In this document: piece after piece, positions 54,753 to 63,889 of the stretch
Layout: every line of letters starts with the position of its first letter
Numbering within the stretch: the stretch's first letter is position 1
Assembly: GCA_947500035.1 (NCBI GenBank)
Contig: CANMQP010000007.1
Coordinates: 1 to 64,000, forward strand
Origin: an uncultured Kiloniellaceae bacterium
GTDB taxonomy: Bacteria > Pseudomonadota > Alphaproteobacteria > Kiloniellales > Kiloniellaceae
Direction of reading: 5' to 3'
Length of the DNA stretch: 64,000 nucleotides
Notes under the pieces: model-generated
Seen by the model: only the letters and a program-made list of their open reading frames with translations
What the model was told of the DNA's origin: nothing
The model's database searches: none
Position numbers and translations under genes: made by a program

Positions 54753-54833
54753 CGTGAAGAGATGAAACCTCACGTCCCCGGATGAAAAACCGCCGATCGA
54801 AATTTATCTAAACCAGCATTCAAAGAGACACTC

Positions 54834-55256
54834 ATGTCCGCATCCAAACAGTCCGAGTCGCTACCTCAAGACTCTCCACTTGCTCAAACGACACTGACAA
54901 CGCAACGTGTTGTGATACGTGACATGACCTTGACCTGTTCGATTGGTTTAAGCGAGGAGGAACGTGCGCGCAGCCAGCGCCTGCGACTCAATTTTGAAAT
55001 TGACATTCAACCCTCTGCGCCGAGTGATGATGAGATCGCTGAAGTGGTCCACTACGGGCATCTGGTATCGCGCATCCGCCGCACCTGTCTCGAGAACAAC
55101 GTGCGGCTGCTTGAAACGCTTGCTGATCAGATTCTGGAAACCTGCTTCTTCGACAAACGCGTCATCTCTGCGCGGGCACGGATCGAAAAACTCGACCGCT
55201 ACCCCGACGTTGGCGGAATCGGAATCGAAATCGAACGCCAACGCAAGTCCGAATGA
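54834..55256 (+). CDS. folB: Dihydroneopterin aldolase
   Basis: This 140-residue protein has the FolB pattern: VVIRDMTLTCSIGLSEEERARSQRLRLNFEIDI, the VVHYGHLVSRIRR segment (catalytic Tyr region), LLETLADQILETCF (Glu that binds the pterin) and ARARIEKLDRYPDVGGIGIEIER. It splits dihydroneopterin in folate synthesis. The N-terminal 25 residues are an extra low-complexity stretch. It follows the FolM-like gene. Confidence 0.93.
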   Translation: MSASKQSESLPQDSPLAQTTLTTQRVVIRDMTLTCSIGLSEEERARSQRLRLNFEIDIQPSAPSDDEIAEVVHYGHLVSRIRRTCLENNVRLLETLADQILETCFFDKRVISARARIEKLDRYPDVGGIGIEIERQRKSE

Positions 55257-55912
55257 CGCATCGGCGAGACTCATTTTGGTGTCTTTCATCGCGCACAGAA
55301 TGAGACGATGTCACAAATCGTTAACGTCATCGTAAAGACTCAAAAGCGCCCGATAAACCATTGCGAAAACGTAATCTATCGGCGCGGATATCGAAAGTTT
55401 TACACAACCTATTCAGCACCTATTTTCAGCTGCAGGCAGTCAATGAGGTTTTTTCGTTCTTTAAGGTTTCTTTACACTTGACTTCATTTTTTTTCATATA
55501 AATCAAATACTTAAAATTTTATGCCTATTTTTTAGGCATAGCAAGCAAGGGCTTGATTCCTCTAGGGCTAACCCCTCGCAAGCTATATATACGCACAGAG
55601 TTATCCACAGATTCCGTGGATATGTTGGTTAACGGCATTTAAGGGGTAAAAATTTCTGTCCGTAGACATCTGAATGAGTGGATACACATTGCTGTCACAA
55701 CATCGTCATCTTAATGAATTTGCTCACCGCTTCGATAAATTCTGTCCCGATCACCTTTAAAGCCAAGCTGTGAGAGGCGATACTAGAGACAGAGGCGCGC
55801 GGCACAATCCGGATCACGTTGTGTTGCGACCAATTTGGGGTTTCGGCGAGATGCGAGAAAAGCATTGCGCGTGGAAGTCTAGTCTAGAGAGTGATTGCGG
55901 TACGACAAAGGT
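55257..55912. other. AT-rich gene-free region with DnaA-box-like sites
   Basis: These 656 bases contain no supportable gene. The middle part (about 55430-55545) is strongly AT-rich with T runs and an 8-bp hairpin (TATGCCTA/TAGGCATA, 55520-55540). A perfect DnaA box TTATCCACA is at 55601-55609, forming part of an inverted repeat with GTGGAT at 55616-55621, and a looser one, TTTTACACA, is at 55398-55406. Two boxes are too few to call an origin. Confidence 0.5.
55601..55609 (+). promoter_or_regulatory. Perfect DnaA box
   Basis: TTATCCACA matches the high-affinity DnaA consensus exactly and lies next to an AT-rich stretch. It may mark an origin, a DnaA-titration site, or a DnaA-regulated uvrC promoter. 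Confidence 0.6.
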
Positions 55913-58084
55913 ATGGTGAGATCGTCAGGAAAGCGCAGACGCAATGACCCGTCCCAGGGCGGTAAGCGCTCAGCTATGCCCAACCAAGACAGCCTTGACC
56001 GGGAATCGACAGCTTCAGGTTTGTCCGAAGCGTCGCCCACCTGGATCGGACCAGATCCTCTAGAGAGCAAAGAATCGCAAAGTGACGCTGGACAAGTCGC
56101 GCCCGCTTCCGGTTCCCATTCAGAGATGGAGTCGACAACAGCCTCTGCCCCGCCCGACGACGGTCAGCTCACGCGCCTGGAACAGGGTGCTCAGGTCATC
56201 GCAAACGCGGTCAAGACTCTACCCGGCGCGCCCGGCGTATACCGCATGCTCTCTGCGGAAGGGGATGCGCTTTACGTCGGCAAAGCAAAGAATTTGAAAA
56301 AGCGCGTCAACTCCTACACCGGCGTCGGAAAACTCCCCTACCGGCTCAAGCGTATGGTTTCCGAGACAGTCTCTATGGAGTTCGTCACAACCCATACCGA
56401 AGTCGAAGCGTTGCTTTTGGAAAGCAACCTCATCAAACGCCTGATGCCGCGCTACAACGTGTTGCTGCGCGACGACAAATCCTTTCCCTACATCCTGGTC
56501 ACTGGTGACAAGGAAACAGCACAGATCACAAAGCACAGGGGCGCTCAGAAGCGTGACGGTGACTATTTCGGCCCCTTCGCCGACGCCACGGCCGTCAACA
56601 TGACCATCACCGCGCTTGAAAAGGCCTTTCTGTTGCGGTCCTGCAGTGACGGTGTTTTCAACAATCGCAAGCGGCCCTGCCTGCTCTACCAAATCAAGCG
56701 CTGCTCCGCACCCTGCGTCGACCGAATCTCACCGGAGGCCTACAGCGAGCTTGTCGAGCAGGCGCGTGCGTTTCTGTCCGGACGGTCGCAGCGTGTTCAA
56801 CAGGACTTGGTCAAGCAGATGGAAGCGGCGTCGGAAGCGATGGATTTCGAGGTTGCCGCTGAGTATCGCGACCGGATCCGCGCCCTGGCTCATATTCAGT
56901 CGCGCCAGGATGTGAATGTTGCCGGCATCGACAACGCGGATATCTTCGCCGCCCACGCGGACGCAGGACAGATCTGCATTCAGGTCTTCTTCTTTCGCGC
57001 GGGCCGGAACTACGGCAACCGGGCGTATTTTCCGAGCCACGACAAGACCCTTGAAATCGACAGTGTCCTGTCTTCCTTCCTGTCACAGTTTTACGACAAC
57101 AAACCGATCCCGAAACTGATACTGACCAGCCATAAACCTGCGGATCTCGGTCTGCTGAGCGAGGCATTGTCATTCCGTTCGGAGCACCGTGTGGAGATCG
57201 CGACACCCCAACGCGGCGACAAACGCAAGATTATCGAGAACGCCCTGCAGAACGCACGGCAGGCCCTGGCGCGCCGTCTTGCGGAGAGCAGCAGTCAAAG
57301 ACGGCTATTGGAGGGACTGGCCGAAGCTTTGGGGCTGGAGTCGGCACCGGAGCGGATCGAGGTCTACGACAACAGCCACATCCAAGGTTCCAATGCCTAC
57401 GGCGGTATGATCGTCGCCGGTCTGGAGGGTTTCCTCAAATCCTCTTACCGGAAGTTCGCAATCCGGGGGGCGGCCAACTCGCCCGCGCAAGAAAAGCCCG
57501 ACCAAGCCGCTGCTGGCTCCACCCCCGCCGAGGAAACTTTTACTCCCGGCGATGACTACGCGATGATGCGCGAGGTGCTGCATCGTCGCCTTTCACGCGC
57601 CTTGAAAGAGGATCCAGAGCGTCGAAGCGGGCAATGGCCCGATCTGATCCTGCTTGATGGCGGCAAGGGCCAATTGACAGTTGGTCTGGAGGTTCTGGAG
57701 GAACTCGGGATTGACGATCTCGCGATCGCCGCGGTCGCCAAGGGCCCGGACCGCAACGCCGGCCGGGAGCGCATCTTTGTGCCCAACAAACCCTCCTTTA
57801 TGCTTGGCCCGCGGGATCCGGTTCTCTACTTCATTCAACGCTTACGGGACGAGGCACACCGCTTCGCGATCGAGACCCACCGCAAAGGACGTTCCAAGAG
57901 CCGCTTGCGCTCGGTCCTGGACGATGTGCCGGGTATCGGTGCCAAACGGAAAAAGGCCCTGCTGCTTCATTTCGGCAGCGCAGGTGCCGTATCCCGCGCC
58001 GGGCTCTCGGATTTGGAGGGCGTCGAGGGCATTAACAAAGCCGTAGCACGAAAAATATACGATCATTTCAACACCCTGGGATAA
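55913..58084 (+). CDS. uvrC: UvrABC excinuclease subunit C
   Basis: From ATG 55913 the protein has 723 residues, about 100 more than usual. The extra part is a polar N-terminal extension (to about residue 95) that may be untranslated if ATG 55976 or 56126 is the true start. Then come the GIY-YIG domain ([30 protein letters not shown]), the UvrB-binding UVR segment ([25 protein letters not shown]), the RNase H-like nuclease domain ([34 protein letters not shown]), and C-terminal helix-hairpin-helix repeats ([20 protein letters not shown]). It makes both incisions in nucleotide excision repair. Confidence 0.96.
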   Translation: MVRSSGKRRRNDPSQGGKRSAMPNQDSLDRESTASGLSEASPTWIGPDPLESKESQSDAGQVAPASGSHSEMESTTASAPPDDGQLTRLEQGAQVIANAVKTLPGAPGVYRMLSAEGDALYVGKAKNLKKRVNSYTGVGKLPYRLKRMVSETVSMEFVTTHTEVEALLLESNLIKRLMPRYNVLLRDDKSFPYILVTGDKETAQITKHRGAQKRDGDYFGPFADATAVNMTITALEKAFLLRSCSDGVFNNRKRPCLLYQIKRCSAPCVDRISPEAYSELVEQARAFLSGRSQRVQQDLVKQMEAASEAMDFEVAAEYRDRIRALAHIQSRQDVNVAGIDNADIFAAHADAGQICIQVFFFRAGRNYGNRAYFPSHDKTLEIDSVLSSFLSQFYDNKPIPKLILTSHKPADLGLLSEALSFRSEHRVEIATPQRGDKRKIIENALQNARQALARRLAESSSQRRLLEGLAEALGLESAPERIEVYDNSHIQGSNAYGGMIVAGLEGFLKSSYRKFAIRGAANSPAQEKPDQAAAGSTPAEETFTPGDDYAMMREVLHRRLSRALKEDPERRSGQWPDLILLDGGKGQLTVGLEVLEELGIDDLAIAAVAKGPDRNAGRERIFVPNKPSFMLGPRDPVLYFIQRLRDEAHRFAIETHRKGRSKSRLRSVLDDVPGIGAKRKKALLLHFGSAGAVSRAGLSDLEGVEGINKAVARKIYDHFNTLG

Positions 58085-58205
58085 TTGCTCTTTAGTCTCA
58101 AGCACGAGGCGTTTAGCTTAGGCAAGGTCGAATTGTTATTCGGTGCGTTGGGGCCGAAAATGCCCATGATGGGATACCCAATACGAGCAGGATTGCACTA
58201 CGTCG

Positions 58206-58775
58206 ATGTTAACCACGCTTCCCAATCTTCTGACACTGTCGCGTATCATCTTGATTCCGCTGATGGTCGCGCTGATGTACTTCGACACACCGACCAACCG
58301 TTGGATTGCGTGGGGGATCTTCACCCTTGCCTGTGCGACGGATTGGCTCGACGGTTATCTCGCGCGGAACATGAACGATGAGTCCTCCCTGGGGCGCTTT
58401 TTGGATCCGATCGCGGACAAGCTGCTCATCGCTTCGGTCATCATCATGCTCACGGCCGTCGGACGCATCAGCGACCTTGTGGTCATCCCGGCCATTATTA
58501 TCATGTGCCGTGAGCTGCTGGTCTCGGGATTGCGGGAGTATCTGGCCGAAATCAAAGTGGCAATGCCCGTCAGCAAGCTCGCCAAGTGGAAAACGGTTAT
58601 CCAGATGATTGCCCTGGGAACTCTCATCGTCGGCGATGCGGGCCCGGCTTCCTGGCCGGTTCAGGAGGCTGGCGAATGGGGTCTTTGGATTGCGGGCGCC
58701 TTGACCGTGATTACAGGCTACGACTATATGGCGAGTGGCCTAAAGCACATGATGAAAAGCCATCCCAAGGCCTAG
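58206..58775 (+). CDS. pgsA: CDP-diacylglycerol-glycerol-3-phosphate 3-phosphatidyltransferase
   Basis: This 189-residue membrane protein has the CDP-alcohol phosphotransferase signature D-x2-D-G-x2-A-R-x8-G-x3-D-x3-D in ATDWLDGYLARNMNDESSLGRFLDPIADKLL, and an N-terminal LPNLLTLSRIILIPLMVALM typical of PgsA. It makes phosphatidylglycerol phosphate. It lies between uvrC and mobB; uvrC-pgsA-moaD-moaE order is common in alphaproteobacteria. Confidence 0.95.
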   Translation: MLTTLPNLLTLSRIILIPLMVALMYFDTPTNRWIAWGIFTLACATDWLDGYLARNMNDESSLGRFLDPIADKLLIASVIIMLTAVGRISDLVVIPAIIIMCRELLVSGLREYLAEIKVAMPVSKLAKWKTVIQMIALGTLIVGDAGPASWPVQEAGEWGLWIAGALTVITGYDYMASGLKHMMKSHPKA

Positions 58776-58904
58776 GGATCGGCAGCACGAGCTTCCTATG
58801 TATTTCTTCAAAAACAGACAACAAACCCGCTGCCCTTCCGAGACTGGTTGGCAGGATCTCAACGCTGGCCTTAAAGCTCCTTCTGCGAGCTGGAGGCTCG
58901 GGCA

Positions 58905-59408
58905 ATGAAAGTGTTCGGATTTGCCGGTTGGAGCGGCAGTGGTAAAACCACTTTGCTCTGCAAACTGATCCCTGAGCTGGTCTCGCGGGGCGTGACGGTC
59001 TCGACTTTGAAACACGCGCACCATAACTTTGACGTCGATAAACCCGGGAAGGACTCCTACGAACACCGGCAGGCCGGCGCCAGCGAGGTGATGATATCGT
59101 CGGGGAATCGCTGGGCGTTGATGCATGAACTCCGAGGGGCGGACGAGCCCAAGGTCGAAGAGCTGATTGGCAAGATGTCGCCGGTGGACCTTCTGCTGAT
59201 CGAAGGTTTTAAAAAATCCGCACATCCGAAGCTTGAGGTCCATCGCCCGGCGGTTGGTAAGCCCTTGCTCTATCCGGACGACCCTCGTGTGGTCGCCATT
59301 GCCTGTGATCAAGCGCTGGACGATACGACCCTGCCCCGCCTGGATCTGAACGACATCGGCGGGATTGCGGGCTTCATCATTGCGCATTGCGGCTTGGCTC
59401 ATGCGTAA
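58905..59408 (+). CDS. mobB: Molybdopterin-guanine dinucleotide biosynthesis protein B
   Basis: This 167-residue protein has a P-loop GWSGSGKTTLLCKL, the STLKHAHHNFDVDKPGKDSYEHRQAGA stretch and LLLIEGFKKSAHPKLEVHRP, all typical of MobB. It binds GTP and assists MobA in attaching the guanine nucleotide to molybdenum cofactor. It lies 64 bp before moeA in a molybdenum cofactor gene set. Confidence 0.95.
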   Translation: MKVFGFAGWSGSGKTTLLCKLIPELVSRGVTVSTLKHAHHNFDVDKPGKDSYEHRQAGASEVMISSGNRWALMHELRGADEPKVEELIGKMSPVDLLLIEGFKKSAHPKLEVHRPAVGKPLLYPDDPRVVAIACDQALDDTTLPRLDLNDIGGIAGFIIAHCGLAHA

Positions 59409-59471
59409 CGCAGCTTATATGCACCCTTGTGGCCGCAGCCGGGAACCGCGGGCAATCGGGACGGAGGCGTA

Positions 59472-60728
59472 GTGGCACAGCTAACAGACGACTGTTTCGC
59501 CCATGGTGGCCGCTTGATGCGGACAGATGAGGCCCTGGAACTGCTGAAAGAGAAACTGGAGTGCGTCACCTCGACAGAGACGCTTGCGACAGGCGACTGC
59601 CTGGGCCGGATTCTGCGTGAAGATATCATCGCCGCTGGAAACATCCCGCCTCACGACAACTCCGCCGTCGACGGGTACGCGATCTACTTTGACGACTTAG
59701 AGCCTGAAGGTCCAACCCGCTTGCGCATTGCCGGCAGACAGGCTGCGGGTCAAAAACCGGTTGAACCGCCAATCCGGGGTGAGGCCTTGCGTATTTTTAC
59801 CGGCGCAGTCATGCCGGAAGGTCCCGATACGGTCATGATGCAGGAAGACTGTACGCTTGAAGACGGAGACGTCATTATTCCAGCCGGCATCAAGCGCGGT
59901 GCAAATCGCCGGGATGCAGGCGAGGACGTTCGTGCCGGAAGCAGAGTTCTGCACAGCGGTCAGCGGTTACGGGCACAGGACCTGGGTCAGGCGGCAGCGG
60001 TCGGGCGATCTGAATTGCAGGTCTCCCGTCCCTTGCGCGTCGCGCTTTTTTCGACCGGTGATGAGTTGCGAGAACCCGGTCAGGATCTCGTCACCGGCGC
60101 CATTCATGACTCAAACCGCTACACCCTGAACGGCCTGCTGAAGTCGCTTGGCTGCGAGGTGTCGGACCTGGGAATCTTACGGGACAATGCCGAAACAATT
60201 ATCTCGGCCCTGGACAAAGCGACGGAAAACCATGATTTGATCATCACTTCCGGCGGCGTTTCAGTTGGCGAAGAAGATCATGTAAAACACGCCGTCGAGA
60301 CCCTCGGCAAGATGCATGCCTGGCGCCTTGCGATCAAACCGGGCCGTCCGATCGCTCTCGGACAAATCGGGGGGGTCCCCTTCGTGGGCCTGCCGGGCAA
60401 TCCGGTTGCCGTGGTTGTCACCTATCTGGTCTTTGTCAGACCCATGCTCCTGCGCCTTATGGGCGGGAATATCACCTCACCGCAAAGCTTCCCCGTCCGC
60501 GCCGATTTCTCCTACCGTAAAAAGAAAGAACGCAGGGAATGGGTGCGGGCAAGTCTGCGGCCAAACGGCGATGGTAGCTGGAAAGCCGAAAAATTCCCGC
60601 GCGACGGCGCCGGCATTCTCTCATCCCTTGTCGAGTCCCAGGGCCTGGTCGAACTGCCTGAAGATCTTACACAGGTTGAACCTGGAATGCTGGTAGACTA
60701 TCTGCCCTTCAGTGAGGTGATTGGATGA
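59472..60728 (+). CDS. moeA: Molybdopterin molybdenumtransferase
   Basis: I place the start at GTG 59472, which has GGAGG a few bases upstream; the frame opens at a TTG 45 bases earlier. The 418-residue protein has the MoeA pattern: NIPPHDNSAVDGYAIYF, GEALRIFTGAVMPEGPDTVMMQED, VALFSTGDELREPGQ, GAIHDSNRYTLNGLL, IITSGGVSVGEEDHVKHAV and FVGLPGNPVAVVVTYLVFVRP. It inserts molybdate into adenylylated molybdopterin. It overlaps moaD by 4 bp. Confidence 0.96.
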   Translation: MAQLTDDCFAHGGRLMRTDEALELLKEKLECVTSTETLATGDCLGRILREDIIAAGNIPPHDNSAVDGYAIYFDDLEPEGPTRLRIAGRQAAGQKPVEPPIRGEALRIFTGAVMPEGPDTVMMQEDCTLEDGDVIIPAGIKRGANRRDAGEDVRAGSRVLHSGQRLRAQDLGQAAAVGRSELQVSRPLRVALFSTGDELREPGQDLVTGAIHDSNRYTLNGLLKSLGCEVSDLGILRDNAETIISALDKATENHDLIITSGGVSVGEEDHVKHAVETLGKMHAWRLAIKPGRPIALGQIGGVPFVGLPGNPVAVVVTYLVFVRPMLLRLMGGNITSPQSFPVRADFSYRKKKERREWVRASLRPNGDGSWKAEKFPRDGAGILSSLVESQGLVELPEDLTQVEPGMLVDYLPFSEVIG

Positions 60729-60976
60729 AACTGCTCTACTTTGCATGGCTGAAAACCAAGACGGGCGTTTCGGAAGAAACGGTGTCGCCACCGGCTGAGG
60801 TCCAGACCGTGGCCGACCTGCTGACATGGCTCAAACGGCGCGGACCGGGTTTCGAAGAAGCCCTCGCGGATATGGAAGCGTTGCGCGTTGCCGTGAACCA
60901 GGAATACGCCGAGATGACGGATCCGGTCACAGCGGGGGACGAAGTGGCTCTTTTTCCACCCGTGACGGGAGGGTAA
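60725..60976 (+). CDS. moaD: Molybdopterin synthase small subunit
   Basis: This 83-residue beta-grasp protein ends in the diagnostic PPVTGG, whose terminal Gly is adenylated and turned into a thiocarboxylate. It supplies sulfur for the dithiolene of molybdopterin. It overlaps moeA by 4 bp and is followed 11 bp later by moaE. The E1 partner MoeB is not encoded beside it; the E1-like gene at 8710 lacks the CxxC zinc motifs expected of MoeB. Confidence 0.95.
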   Translation: MKLLYFAWLKTKTGVSEETVSPPAEVQTVADLLTWLKRRGPGFEEALADMEALRVAVNQEYAEMTDPVTAGDEVALFPPVTGG

Positions 60977-60987
60977 AGGAAACCTTC

Positions 60988-61446
60988 ATGATACGAGTTC
61001 AGCGCGAAGACTTTGACCTCGGCGCCGAATTGCGGGCGCTCTCGGATGGAGACCATGGCATCGGCGGTGTCGCCAGCTTCGTTGGGCTCGTACGCGACAT
61101 GGCTGCTGGCGAAAAGATCGGCGCGATGACGTTGGAACACTACCCCGGCATGACGGAAAAGATGCTGGGCCGCATTGAGGCCGAGGCTCTGGAACGCTGG
61201 CCGCTGAATGCCAGCCTGATTATTCACAGATACGGACGGCTGGAACCCGGCGATCAGATTGTCCTGGTCGCGACCGCGAGCCCGCATCGCGAAGCAGCTC
61301 TGGAGAGTTGCCATTTCCTGATTGACTGGCTCAAGACCAAAGCGCCCTTCTGGAAACTGGAAGATACGCCAGACGGCGGTCAGTGGGTCGACGCCCGCGA
61401 CAGTGATGATGAAGCAGCTGCGCGCTGGAGCAAGCGGGCCGACTGA
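60988..61446 (+). CDS. moaE: Molybdopterin synthase catalytic subunit
   Basis: The start at ATG 60988 (MIRVQREDFDLGAELRALSD) gives 152 residues. Typical MoaE parts are GIGGVASFVGLVRDM, MTLEHYPGMTEKMLGRIEAEA, LIIHRYGRLEPGDQIVLVATASPHREAA, and the active-site lysines in IDWLKTKAPFWKLED. With MoaD it converts precursor Z into molybdopterin. It ends the mobB-moeA-moaD-moaE run and is followed by a terminator. Confidence 0.96.
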   Translation: MIRVQREDFDLGAELRALSDGDHGIGGVASFVGLVRDMAAGEKIGAMTLEHYPGMTEKMLGRIEAEALERWPLNASLIIHRYGRLEPGDQIVLVATASPHREAALESCHFLIDWLKTKAPFWKLEDTPDGGQWVDARDSDDEAAARWSKRAD

Positions 61447-61462
61447 ACCTGACGGCCCCGCC

Positions 61463-61504
61463 AAAAAAAACGGCGCTCCACACTAAGTGCAAGAGCGCCG
61501 ATTT
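61463..61504. terminator. Bidirectional terminator between moaE and ilvE
   Basis: CGGCGCTC (61471-61478) and GAGCGCCG (61493-61500) form a perfect stem. A run of eight A residues precedes it (61463-61470) and ATTTT follows, so it can end transcription from moaE on plus and ilvE on minus. Confidence 0.85.
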
Positions 61505-61539
61505 TGTTGAACCCGTGAAGCGGCAGGGCCGGGAGGACT

Positions 61540-62436
61540 TTAGGCCGCGCTGGCCGCCAGCGCGGGTTGCCGAACCAGGTCGTCATAGGCCGTCAGAAGA
61601 TCACGCGTGATCTCTCCAGGGGTAAATTTATAGTGGTCGATCTCGGAAACGGGCGTGACTTCGACTGCGGTGCCGGTCAGGAAGACTTCCTGCGTCCTGG
61701 CGAGTTCCTCGGGCATGATGGCGCGCTCGATAACCTCGTAACCGCGCTCACGGGCAAGATCAATGACCGTGCGCCGCGTGATACCGTCAAGGAAGCAATC
61801 CGGGGTCGGCGTATGCAGCTTTCCCTCTTGAATCAGGAAGATATTCGCCCCGGTCGCTTCGGCGATCTGTCCGCGGTAGTCAAGCATCAGAGCGTCGTTA
61901 AAGCCTTTGGCTTCGGCGGCATGCTTGGAGAGCGTGCAGATCATATAGAGCCCGGCAGCTTTAGAGCGCGTCGGCGCGGTATCAGGCGCAGGCCGGCGCC
62001 AATCCGCCAGGGTCATGCGGATACCCTGAAGGCGGGCCTCCGGCGAGAAATAGGCCGGCCACTCCCAGGCTGCCACCGCAACATTGATCCGGTTGTGCTG
62101 AGCGGAGACCCCCATCATCTCGCTGCCGCGCCAGGCGATCGGACGCACATAGCCGTCGACGATGCCGTTTGCCTTTAAGACCTCGTTCGCAGCCTGATCA
62201 ATCTCCGTGACGGAATAGGGCAGCGAGAAGCCCAAGAGTTCCGCCGAGGCCTGCAGTCGCTCGTGATGCTCGGTCATCTTGAAGACATGCCCGCCGTATG
62301 ACCGCTCGCCTTCGAATACAGCGCTGGCGTAGTGCAGGCCATGCGTCAAAACGTGCAGTTTCGCATCCTGCCAGGGCACCAGTTCACCGTTGAACCAAAT
62401 AACACCTTCACGCGCATCGAAAGGGATCATGGACAT
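61540..62436 (-). CDS. ilvE: Branched-chain amino acid aminotransferase
   Basis: This 298-residue protein is a class IV aminotransferase: VIWFNGELVPWQDAKLHVLTHGLHYASAVFEGERSY, GYVRPIAWRGSE, the PLP-lysine region TRSKAAGLYMICTLSKHAAEAKGFNDALMLD, EATGANIFLIQEGKLHTPTPDCFLDGITRRTV and VFLTGTAVEVTPVSEID. It catalyses the last step of leucine, isoleucine and valine synthesis. It is divergent from the MarR-family gene. Confidence 0.95.
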   Translation of the reverse strand: MSMIPFDAREGVIWFNGELVPWQDAKLHVLTHGLHYASAVFEGERSYGGHVFKMTEHHERLQASAELLGFSLPYSVTEIDQAANEVLKANGIVDGYVRPIAWRGSEMMGVSAQHNRINVAVAAWEWPAYFSPEARLQGIRMTLADWRRPAPDTAPTRSKAAGLYMICTLSKHAAEAKGFNDALMLDYRGQIAEATGANIFLIQEGKLHTPTPDCFLDGITRRTVIDLARERGYEVIERAIMPEELARTQEVFLTGTAVEVTPVSEIDHYKFTPGEITRDLLTAYDDLVRQPALAASAA

Positions 62437-62577
62437 TACGTTTCCGCCCTAATAAGTTCTTGTTCGCGCAGAGATGGACCTGATTGTTTTGGACTGAAGC
62501 GGCCCAGGCAGATGACCGACTGGCTTTAACCGCTTAAGCACCTTAAAATCATTAGATCTTTGCGCAGCACCCAAGCA

Positions 62578-62598
62578 TTTTGTTACTTTCTAACAAAA
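62578..62598. promoter_or_regulatory. Perfect 8-bp inverted repeat upstream of the MarR-family gene
   Basis: TTTTGTTA (62578-62585) and TAACAAAA (62591-62598) are exact inverted repeats with a 5-nt spacer, 42 bp before the MarR start, in the divergent spacer with ilvE. The size fits a MarR-family operator. Confidence 0.6.
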
Positions 62599-62639
62599 CA
62601 TCGAACCAGTGTGTAACATTAGCAATTATATATGTCAAT

Positions 62640-63152
62640 ATGGCTGACGTAAAAAGCGGCGCTAATCCCCTCTTCCTCCGGGAAGAAGAATTGCGTCAGG
62701 CAATGGAACTGCTGTTCTTCTCCTACCGGGATTTCACGGCGGAGCCAGATCAGATCCTGTCGCGCTACGGCTTTGGCCGGGCTCATCACCGCGTGATCTA
62801 TTTCGTCGGGCGCCACCCCTCAATGACGGTGAGCGAGCTGCTGGATATTTTGCGGATCACGAAGCAAAGCCTTTCGCGTGTGCTCAGCCAGCTTGTGCGC
62901 GAGGACTTCGTCGAACAGAAGCCAGGCACCGAAGACCGGCGGCAAAGGCTGCTGAAGTTGACCGAGAAGGGTAAAAAGCTGGAGTCCGAGCTGATCGAAA
63001 ACCAACGGCGGCGGATCGCCCGGGCTTACCGTATCGCAGGCGCGGACGCCGTCGCGGGATTCCGCACTGTGCTTTATAATCTTATGGATGAGGATGGCCG
63101 CAAGCGCTTCGACCACGTCGAGGCCCTGCAGCCGGCGATCGCGCGGCGTTAG
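62640..63152 (+). CDS. MarR-family regulator (PetP-like)
   Basis: The start at ATG 62640 (MADVKSGANPLFLREEELRQ) gives 170 residues. It has the winged helix with HHRVIYFVGRHPSMTVSELLDILRITKQSLSRVLSQLV and EQKPGTEDRRQRLLKLTEKGKKLE (wing). The gene lies 53 bp before an OmpR-type response regulator start, the arrangement of petP-petR described in Rhodobacter capsulatus; assignment as PetP is by context and size. The ribosome binding site is weak. Confidence 0.9.
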   Translation: MADVKSGANPLFLREEELRQAMELLFFSYRDFTAEPDQILSRYGFGRAHHRVIYFVGRHPSMTVSELLDILRITKQSLSRVLSQLVREDFVEQKPGTEDRRQRLLKLTEKGKKLESELIENQRRRIARAYRIAGADAVAGFRTVLYNLMDEDGRKRFDHVEALQPAIARR

Positions 63153-63205
63153 ACGTCGTGACAGGAGCTATCCCCGGTCCTGCCTCATTGGGAAACACTG
63201 CGCTG

Positions 63206-63889
63206 ATGGATGAACCTGCACATATTCTGGTCGTTGACGATGATAAGCGGCTGCGGGAACTGCTGCGCAAGTATCTCAGCGACCAGAAGTTCCGGGTGAC
63301 CACCGCCAGCGATGCCGAAGATGCGCGGGCCAAGCTTTCGGCGTTTGCCTTCGACATCATCGTGCTGGACATCATGATGCCGGGCGAAAACGGCCTCGAG
63401 CTGACGGCCTGGCTGCGAAGCTCCAATAAGGTTCCTATCCTTTTGCTGTCCGCCATGGGAGAGTCGGGAGACCGGATCTCGGGGCTCGAGCTGGGCGCTG
63501 ACGACTATCTCTCGAAACCCTTCGAACCGCGCGAGCTTGTTTTGCGTATCAATGCGATTCTTCGCCGCGTGGAGAGTACTGCACCAGCTGTCACAGGCGA
63601 AATCAGTTTCGGCGATTTCAGCTTTGATCTGTCGCGCGAGGAACTTCGGCGTGACGATGAATTCATTCGACTGACGGCTGCCGAATCTTCGCTTTTGAAA
63701 GCGCTGGCACGCAGTCCGGGGGTTCCGGTCAGCCGGGAAGCCCTGACCTCGGAGAGTCCGGTGGATGCGAACAATCGGACCATTGACGTCCAGGTTACGA
63801 GACTGCGCCGAAAGATCGAGTCAGACCCGAAGTATCCGAGATATCTGCAGACGGTCCGGGGCACGGGTTACGTCCTCATTCCCGACTAG
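63206..63889 (+). CDS. OmpR-family response regulator (PetR-like)
   Basis: The preferred start ATG 63206 (MDEPAHILVVDDDKRLRELL) gives 227 residues; a GTG at 63158 would add 16. The receiver domain has the acidic pair (VVDDD), the phosphorylated Asp in IIVLDIMMPGENG, the Ser/Thr switch LLLSAMGE and the Lys in LSKPFEPREL. The C-terminal winged helix has RLTAAESSLLKALARSPGVPVSREAL and RTIDVQVTRLRRKIESDPKYPRYLQTVRGTGYVLIP. A histidine kinase gene may follow beyond the window. It is probably co-transcribed with the MarR-family gene. Confidence 0.94.
   Translation: MDEPAHILVVDDDKRLRELLRKYLSDQKFRVTTASDAEDARAKLSAFAFDIIVLDIMMPGENGLELTAWLRSSNKVPILLLSAMGESGDRISGLELGADDYLSKPFEPRELVLRINAILRRVESTAPAVTGEISFGDFSFDLSREELRRDDEFIRLTAAESSLLKALARSPGVPVSREALTSESPVDANNRTIDVQVTRLRRKIESDPKYPRYLQTVRGTGYVLIPD

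Noticed and set aside
55257-55912. Chromosomal replication origin
   Set aside because: Only one perfect and one loose DnaA box were found and the neighbours (folB, uvrC) are not usual origin markers; kept only as a finding to check.
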